Assembly: GCF_002744245.1 (NCBI RefSeq)
Contig: NZ_NKHG01000067.1
Span: 1 to 59,292 of the forward strand
Direction of reading: 5' to 3'
DNA: 59,292 bases
Source: Bacillus pumilus
GTDB lineage: Bacteria > Bacillota > Bacilli > Bacillales > Bacillaceae
Both the position numbers and the translations under genes were made by a program. Below the pieces are notes generated by a model that worked only from the letters and a program-made list of their open reading frames with translations, had not been told where the DNA came from and made no database searches. Below, piece after piece: positions 54,325 through 59,292 of the stretch. Position 1 is the first letter of the stretch; every line of letters begins with the position of its first letter.

Positions 54325-55242
54325 TTATTGATGTTCCTTACCGATTTCCGGCAGGATCGTTTTCGCTAAATGCTGATCCATTTCCTCATATTCATCATAA
54401 TGAATCGTGTCGTACAGCTCTTTTCTCGTTTGCATGTCCTTCAGCATTCCCTGCTGCGTTCCCTTTTCCATGATTTCTGTAAATAAACGCTCATACGCTT
54501 TTGCAGCGACTCTCATGGTTGACACAGGATAAATAACCATTTGAAAGCGAAAAACGGAAAATTCATCTGCATGATAATAAGGAGTTTTGCCAAACTCTGT
54601 CATATTTGCCAACAGAGGCCCTTTTATATGATTTGAAGCATGCGTGAAGTCTTCAGCTGTGATGAGTGCCTCAGGAAAAATGGCGTCAGCCCCTGCTTCT
54701 ACATATAGATTGGCACGGTGAATGACATCCTCCATCCCGTTTACGGACTTTGCATCGGTTCTAGCAATGACTAAAAGCGAGGGTGCCGCTTGTTTGATTG
54801 CTTTGATTTTCGCGATCATCTCTTCTACAGGAACAAGTGTCTTTCCGTTTAAATGCCCGCATTTTTTTGGCATTTGCTGGTCTTCAATTTGAACTGCCGC
54901 CACCTTGCTCTCAACCATTTCTTTTGCTGCCCTTGCTGCATTTAATACGCCGCCATAGCCAGTGTCCATATCCACCAAAAGAGGTAATTGAGAAGCTCGA
55001 ATGATTTCCTTTGCTTTTTCAGCCATTTCTGTTGAATGGATCATGCCGAGGTCAGGAAGTCCTTTGCTTGCACAAAAAGCAGCACCTGATAAATAAAGTC
55101 CTTGAAAGCCCATTTTTTTTGCATAGAGCGCAGACATTCCATCGTGAACGCCCGGGATTTGAAATAAAGTGGATTTGTTCATTTGCTCTTTAAAGGCTGC
55201 GGCTAAATCAGCTTGACTCGTTTCATCATTCACGATCCACAC
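54325..55242 (-). CDS. prpB: 2-methylisocitrate lyase
   Basis: 305 residues of the isocitrate-lyase/PEP-mutase family. The start IPGVHDGMSALYAKKMGFQGLYLSG, the metal site LLVDMDTGYGGVLNAARA, and the catalytic loop QMPKKCGHLNGK with the Cys general acid/base are all present. It splits 2-methylisocitrate into pyruvate and succinate, the last step of propionate breakdown. Equivalent to B. subtilis mmgF (yqiQ). It is last in the operon, 13 nt after prpD. Confidence 0.92.
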   Translation of the reverse strand: MWIVNDETSQADLAAAFKEQMNKSTLFQIPGVHDGMSALYAKKMGFQGLYLSGAAFCASKGLPDLGMIHSTEMAEKAKEIIRASQLPLLVDMDTGYGGVLNAARAAKEMVESKVAAVQIEDQQMPKKCGHLNGKTLVPVEEMIAKIKAIKQAAPSLLVIARTDAKSVNGMEDVIHRANLYVEAGADAIFPEALITAEDFTHASNHIKGPLLANMTEFGKTPYYHADEFSVFRFQMVIYPVSTMRVAAKAYERLFTEIMEKGTQQGMLKDMQTRKELYDTIHYDEYEEMDQHLAKTILPEIGKEHQ

Positions 55243-55255
55243 GCTAGTTTCCCCC

Positions 55256-56698
55256 TTATATCACGAATAAGTCCATAAATGCTGGTACTGTCGTTGTTTT
55301 TAATTGATTTGGATTTTGACAAAGTGACACAATTTGATCTACTTGTTTTTGTGGGAATCTTGTTTTCAAATGATACGCCCATTTCTTTTCAAGCAGCGGA
55401 ATGCCTTCCTTTCTTCTTCTGCGATGACCAAGCGGATACTCAATCTCTATCCTGTCTGTCATGGTTCCGTCTGTAAAGAAGATTTGAACACAGTTTGCAA
55501 TGGATCTCTTTTTCGGATCTAAATAGTCGTCTGTATAACGTTTATCTTCCTTGACAACCATTTGATCCCGCAAACGATCAATGACCGGATTTTGCGCAAT
55601 TTCTTGTTCATAATGATCAGCTGTAAGCTCACCATAGATCAGCCCAATGGCCGTAATATATTGCAAGCAATGATCACGGTCTGCTGGATTGTAAAGCGGC
55701 CCTTTTTTGTCAATAATCCGAATCGCTGATTCATGTGTGGTGATCTCCACCCGGTCGATCTCATTTAATCGATCTTTGACAGCATCATGTAGCAGCACGG
55801 CGGCTTCCGCGGCAGTTTGCGCATGAAATTCAGCAGGGTATGCAATCTTAAAGAGCACATTTTCTATGACATATGATCCAAGCGGCTGAGCCAATGTGAG
55901 CGGTTTCCCCTTCATTAACACATCTTCAAATCCCCACTTTTCTGCAGTTAGCGGCGTTTGATACCCCATTTCCCCCTTCAATGTCATCATCGCCAATCTT
56001 ACCGCACGACTTGTTGCATCACCTGCTGCCCATGATTTCCTTGATCCTGTGTTCGGGGCATGACGATACGTTCTAAGTGGGGAATTATCAACAAAGGCTT
56101 GTGATATAACATGCTGCACTTCTTCCTTCGTTCCGCCAAGCATCGCGCAAACCACTGCACTTGAAGCCACCTTGACAAATAGAACATGATCCAAGCCATT
56201 TCGATTCAGACAATTTTCTAAAGCAAGCACACCTTGTATTTCATGTGCCTTCACAATCGCATGCAGTACGTCATTCATCGTGATCGGCTCTTCTCCCTCT
56301 GCAAGCCGCATTCTGCTTATATAATCACTTACAGCTAATATCCCGCCAAGGTTATCGGACGGATGGCCCCACTCCTGTGCTAGCCACGTGTCATTATAAT
56401 CTAGCCAGCGAATCATACACCCTATATTAAAAGCCGCTTGAACTGGATCTAACACAAACGAAGTGCCAGGCACTCTGGCCCCGTTCGGCACGACTGTTCC
56501 AGGTACGATTGGTCCAAGGTGCTTCGTGCATTCTGGGAAATTCAGCGCCAGCATTCCGCAGCCGAGCGTGTCCATGAGCACATACCTTGCCGTTTCGATC
56601 GCTTCTTTGCTCGTTATTTCTCCATCCACTGCATAGGCTGCGATTTCTTCTAAGAGCTGATCGGTTTGATTAGCCACTGCTGCTTTATTCATGTTCAT
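55256..56698 (-). CDS. prpD: 2-methylcitrate dehydratase (PrpD family)
   Basis: 480 residues of the MmgE/PrpD family: [85 protein letters not shown] and [14 protein letters not shown]. It converts 2-methylcitrate to 2-methyl-cis-aconitate and back to methylisocitrate or works with aconitase. B. subtilis equivalent: mmgE. Its ATG overlaps the end of the citrate-synthase gene by 4 nt. Confidence 0.92.
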   Translation of the reverse strand: MNMNKAAVANQTDQLLEEIAAYAVDGEITSKEAIETARYVLMDTLGCGMLALNFPECTKHLGPIVPGTVVPNGARVPGTSFVLDPVQAAFNIGCMIRWLDYNDTWLAQEWGHPSDNLGGILAVSDYISRMRLAEGEEPITMNDVLHAIVKAHEIQGVLALENCLNRNGLDHVLFVKVASSAVVCAMLGGTKEEVQHVISQAFVDNSPLRTYRHAPNTGSRKSWAAGDATSRAVRLAMMTLKGEMGYQTPLTAEKWGFEDVLMKGKPLTLAQPLGSYVIENVLFKIAYPAEFHAQTAAEAAVLLHDAVKDRLNEIDRVEITTHESAIRIIDKKGPLYNPADRDHCLQYITAIGLIYGELTADHYEQEIAQNPVIDRLRDQMVVKEDKRYTDDYLDPKKRSIANCVQIFFTDGTMTDRIEIEYPLGHRRRRKEGIPLLEKKWAYHLKTRFPQKQVDQIVSLCQNPNQLKTTTVPAFMDLFVI

Positions 56699-57837
56699 TC
56701 CCCCGTTTTTCCATCATCTTTTGAGAGTTTTAATCCTCTTGGCCCTAAATACCGAACTCTTGGTCTAAAAATACGATTGTGCAAATGCTGCTCAATGACA
56801 TGGGCAGCTAATCCGCTTGCTCTCGCTGCAAAGAAAATCGGTGTGTAAAGTGAAATAGGAATCCCAAGCACGTAATAAATAGGTGCTGCGTAATAATCAA
56901 GGTTCGGATAGAGGTTTTTCTTCTCTTTCATGTATGCCTCACCTGCTACACACATGTCATACAGCGATGTATCTCCTTTTGATTGCGTAAGCGTTTTCAA
57001 TGATCGTTTTAAAAGAGCGGCTCTCGGGTCCATTTTTCTCATGTATACCCTGTGGCCAAAGCCCATCATTTTTTCTTTTGCGGCTAATTTACGTTCAATG
57101 AGCGCAAGGAAACCTTCTGTTGTTTTTCCTTCGAGAAGCATGTGCATGACTGCTTCATTCGCTCCCCCGTGTAAATCCCCTTTTAAAGAAGAAATCGCTC
57201 CAGTAAAAGCGCCGTACATGTCAGAATGCGTGGAAGCAATGACTCTGGCAGCGAAGGTCGAATTCGGCAGCTCATGCTCACTATATAACGTGAGCGTTTG
57301 GTCAAAAGCGGTCATTTCGTTTTGTGTTGGCGTGCGACCAGTGAGCATGGCTAAAAAGTTTTCAGTGTAGGATTTGGTCTGATCTGGAGAAATGGTGGCA
57401 TCTTTTGCGAGAATATGATAGCTTCCAGCAACAATGGCTGGCAGCTGGCCTAGTAATCGAACGGCACGCGCTTTTTGGCACGCTTCTGTTCGATCATGCA
57501 ATGCTTCATCGTACCCTGCAAGAGCAGATAAGCAAGTTCTCATGGCATCCATCGGGTGAGTGGTTTTTGGCAGCTTTGTCAAAATGGTTTGAATGGTTGG
57601 ATGTAAGTTTGTTTGTGAGGAAATGTCTTGCTGAAATTGGTGATATTCCATTGCATCTGGTAATCTTCCATAAATGAGCAGATAGGCTGTTTCTAAGTAT
57701 GTCTTGTTTTGTGCCAATTCAATGAGGTCATAACCACGAATCACAATTTCTTCTTGCTCCACATCTAAGTACGAAATTGATGTTTCGCTTGCCACAATGT
57801 CTTCAAGCCCCGGCTTATACCGCAATTGTTCAGTCAT
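56695..57837 (-). CDS. prpC: 2-methylcitrate synthase (citrate synthase family)
   Basis: 380 residues from the ATG at 57837, 7 nt after GGGGG; ATG 57840 is the close alternative. It shows citrate-synthase hallmarks: [17 protein letters not shown] near the start, catalytic His regions in [14 protein letters not shown] and [16 protein letters not shown], and an Arg/Asp region in [16 protein letters not shown]. Its operon with prpD and prpB assigns it to methylcitrate rather than citrate synthesis. B. subtilis equivalent: mmgD. The mmgABC acyl-CoA genes that precede it there are not present. Confidence 0.9.
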   Translation of the reverse strand: MTEQLRYKPGLEDIVASETSISYLDVEQEEIVIRGYDLIELAQNKTYLETAYLLIYGRLPDAMEYHQFQQDISSQTNLHPTIQTILTKLPKTTHPMDAMRTCLSALAGYDEALHDRTEACQKARAVRLLGQLPAIVAGSYHILAKDATISPDQTKSYTENFLAMLTGRTPTQNEMTAFDQTLTLYSEHELPNSTFAARVIASTHSDMYGAFTGAISSLKGDLHGGANEAVMHMLLEGKTTEGFLALIERKLAAKEKMMGFGHRVYMRKMDPRAALLKRSLKTLTQSKGDTSLYDMCVAGEAYMKEKKNLYPNLDYYAAPIYYVLGIPISLYTPIFFAARASGLAAHVIEQHLHNRIFRPRVRYLGPRGLKLSKDDGKTGE

Positions 57838-57900
57838 CATATAACCCCCATTTCGTTCAATTGTTGTTCTCCAAACGAGCAAACGGCCAGAAATGATGTG

Positions 57901-57928
57901 ATTCTATAGATGGGAAGATACCGTGCAA
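57901..57928 (-). promoter_or_regulatory. Possible prpC promoter
   Basis: On the minus strand TTGCAC (57928-57923), 16 nt, TAGAAT (57906-57901), about 60 nt before the start codon. No clear cre or other operator was seen. Confidence 0.45.
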
Positions 57929-57981
57929 GTCGGATACCCAATTTCCATTTTATCCAAAGCACTTCATCTTGTAAATAAAAG

Positions 57982-58007
57982 AACGTATGTCCAGTTGGAC
58001 ATACGTT
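57982..58007 (-). terminator. Terminator of the DUF420 gene
   Basis: AACGTATGTCC and GGACATACGTT are perfect 11-bp arms around four nt. On the minus strand TCTTTTATTT follows. The arm overlaps the DUF420 stop codon. Confidence 0.75.
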
Positions 58008-58545
58008 AGCTGTAGTATGGAGAAATCATGATATACACAATGACACCAGTTAGACTGACATAGAGCCAAAGCGGCATTGTCCAGCGGGCAATTTTACGAT
58101 GACGCTCGACTTGCATCTGTGCGCCTCTAAATAGTGTAATTAGTGCAAGCGGTACAATGCCGGCAGATAACACGATATGTGTGATTAAAATAAAGAAGTA
58201 GATCGGGCGAATGATCCCTTCTCCCCCGAAGTGTGTATCAGCTGCCATTGAATGATACGTCAAATACGAAATTAAAAAGACAAGGGTTGTTGAAAAAGCG
58301 GCAAAGATAAATCGTCTATGCGCTTTAATGTTCTTTTGTTTAATCATGATGAGCGCTGACAGTAAAAAGATAAACGTAAAGCTGTTCATCACGGCATTCA
58401 GTAATGGCAGAAATGTAATATCCAGATGACTAAATTTATCTGTTTTTGGCATGAAAAATAATAAAGCAATTAATCCGTTTATGGCAATTGTTAAGAAGAC
58501 AACAATGCCGGTAAAATTTTTCGGTTTTTGATTCTGTTCATTCAT
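58006..58545 (-). CDS. yozB: DUF420 membrane protein (YozB/CtaM type)
   Basis: 179 residues with five hydrophobic helices: FTGIVVFLTIAINGLIALLFF, a second around 45-65 (NSFTFIFLLSALIMI), then ISYLTYHSM, FFILITHIVLSAGIVPLALITL and a final one. Conserved His residues in KAHRRFIFAAF, LTYHSM, ITHIVLS and ERHRKIARWT are typical of DUF420. A staphylococcal relative (CtaM) is needed for aa3-type cytochrome oxidase. In B. subtilis yozB also follows yocA, but here the prpCDB genes lie between them. Confidence 0.85.
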   Translation of the reverse strand: MNEQNQKPKNFTGIVVFLTIAINGLIALLFFMPKTDKFSHLDITFLPLLNAVMNSFTFIFLLSALIMIKQKNIKAHRRFIFAAFSTTLVFLISYLTYHSMAADTHFGGEGIIRPIYFFILITHIVLSAGIVPLALITLFRGAQMQVERHRKIARWTMPLWLYVSLTGVIVYIMISPYYS

Positions 58546-58665
58546 GTTTGAAAACCTCTCTTTATTAGTTCCAACTAAGAGTATGTTATTTAACTTTCTC
58601 TATAAAGTCAATGAATTCGCTGCCTTCGTCGAATTTTAGACAAACTTGTCGATTGCCAGCCTTCT

Positions 58666-58689
58666 AGTGGCTTGAAAGATTCAGCCACT
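58666..58689. repeat. Inverted repeat before the YocC-like gene
   Basis: AGTGGCT and AGCCACT are perfect 7-bp arms with a 10-nt loop, about 60 nt before the start codon. No T-run follows, so it is a leader hairpin or operator. Confidence 0.4.
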
Positions 58690-58750
58690 TCCTTTAGAAT
58701 GGGAATTTGTGTGGTTTTTTATGATCGCTTATAAGAAAGGAGCAATGGAC

Positions 58751-59257
58751 TTGTCAATCTTACAAGAAACAACCAAAGATGTGAAGACCTTAGAGCAAGA
58801 GTTACAGCAATTACAGTTCCAAATGTATCGAATGCAAGAAAATATGAAAGATATTTCGAAGAAAGCAAAGATCATTGGAATTGATCAAGCCAAAGAAGAT
58901 GAGTGGATGATCGTCTCCGCCATTGAAAGTGCTGATACATGTAAAATCATGTTAAGTGATTGTGAAAAAGCTTTTCGCGGACAATCTGATTTTTCCTTAA
59001 TTGCAGAATATCCTGAAGAAGGAAAGATTCATATTGCCGATATTAAAGGTCCACCAGATAATGGTTACGGCTCAATATGTATGAAGCATTTAAAAGAAAT
59101 TGCAAGAGAGCAGAACATTCCAGTGATTACTGGTGATCTCGTCAAAAGAGATTGGAATCACGTCGACCGCTTGATTCATTTTTATGAAAAACACCATTTT
59201 GATGTCCAAATCAATTGGAAAGAACAAAGCGGAGAAATTTATTGGGTGGACAGCTAA
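58751..59257 (+). CDS. Hypothetical protein with coiled-coil start and GNAT-like tail (YocC position)
   Basis: 168 residues from the TTG at 58751, 8 nt after AAGGAG; the ATG at 58745 lies too close to that site. Residues 1-45 are a heptad-like coiled coil (TLEQELQQLQFQMYRMQENM). The remainder, ending KGPPDNGYGSICMKHLKEI, NIPVITGDLVKRDWNHVDRLIHFYEKHHFDVQINW, follows the layout of a GNAT acetyltransferase C-terminal half (stable turn, helix, strand, FYEKHHF). The usual acetyl-CoA loop is poorly conserved. In B. subtilis yocC stands close to yozB; identity is inferred from position. Confidence 0.6.
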   Translation: MSILQETTKDVKTLEQELQQLQFQMYRMQENMKDISKKAKIIGIDQAKEDEWMIVSAIESADTCKIMLSDCEKAFRGQSDFSLIAEYPEEGKIHIADIKGPPDNGYGSICMKHLKEIAREQNIPVITGDLVKRDWNHVDRLIHFYEKHHFDVQINWKEQSGEIYWVDS

Positions 59258-59268
59258 CAACGAAAACC

Positions 59269-59292
59269 AGCGTTTATCATGATGTATACGCT
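59269..59292 (+). terminator. Probable terminator cut by the window end
   Basis: AGCGT and ACGCT flank complementary TAT/ATA segments right after the last stop codon; the expected T-run would lie outside the window. Confidence 0.35.

Noticed and set aside
57982-58007. Perfect dyad considered as an operator for prpC
   Set aside because: It overlaps the stop codon of the DUF420 gene and is followed by T-rich sequence on that strand, so a terminator is the simpler reading.

Overview
The window is chromosomal DNA of a low-GC Bacillus, most likely the Bacillus pumilus group (pumilus, safensis or altitudinis). The 228-residue GH11 xylanase at 35116-35802 looks like the well-known B. pumilus XynA. 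The gene order also tracks B. subtilis blocks: nasA/nasBCDE, gltAB/gltC, xylR/xylAB with xynPB, and yobU-yobV-czrA-yocA-yozB. These assignments are from remembered family knowledge and reading of motifs; no search was run. No rRNA, tRNA, CRISPR array, prophage or insertion sequence was seen.

Layout. 1-6.3 kb: flavin monooxygenase-like protein, a decayed acyltransferase remnant, MATE exporter, PBP4a (dacC), secreted pectinesterase and a YetF-type membrane protein. 6.3-15 kb: assimilatory nitrate/nitrite reduction (nasB-nasC-nasD-nasE, with nasA divergent) without nasF. 15-22 kb: glutamate synthase gltA-gltB and its activator gltC. Three TGTNA-N7-TNACA (TnrA-type) sites lie in this nitrogen block: one between nasA and nasB, one ahead of nasD, and one just inside the gltA transcript. 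22-28 kb: heterodimeric ABC exporter YfiB/YfiC, a MerR regulator facing an acetyltransferase across a 19-bp-spacer promoter, and an acetyltransferase pseudogene. 28-31.3 kb: a proH-proJ-proA proline operon with a frameshifted proJ and a proH lacking an ordinary start codon. 31.6-35 kb: cytochrome P450 and a YoaE-type molybdopterin oxidoreductase.

35-43.5 kb is a xylan/xylose regulon: secreted xylanase, xylulokinase, xylose isomerase, the repressor XylR, a xyloside transporter and a beta-xylosidase. XylR-type operators lie before xylA and xynP, and a CcpA-type cre lies in the xynP leader. 43.5-43.75 kb, between xynP and csaA, carries the most interesting non-coding signal: a good promoter, a 118-nt segment that folds into a closed multi-helix structure, and a strong terminator, with no downstream gene on that strand. 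It is a candidate free-standing small RNA.

44-50.9 kb: csaA, a degenerate M50-like membrane protein, a four-gene membrane/SRPBCC operon (YndJ type), a TetR/beta-lactamase-fold pair with twin operators, and yobV-yobU. 50.9-59.3 kb: a membrane protein, czrA, an APC permease, a lysozyme-like protein, the 2-methylcitrate genes (mmgD-mmgE-mmgF type), a DUF420 protein and a YocC-like protein.
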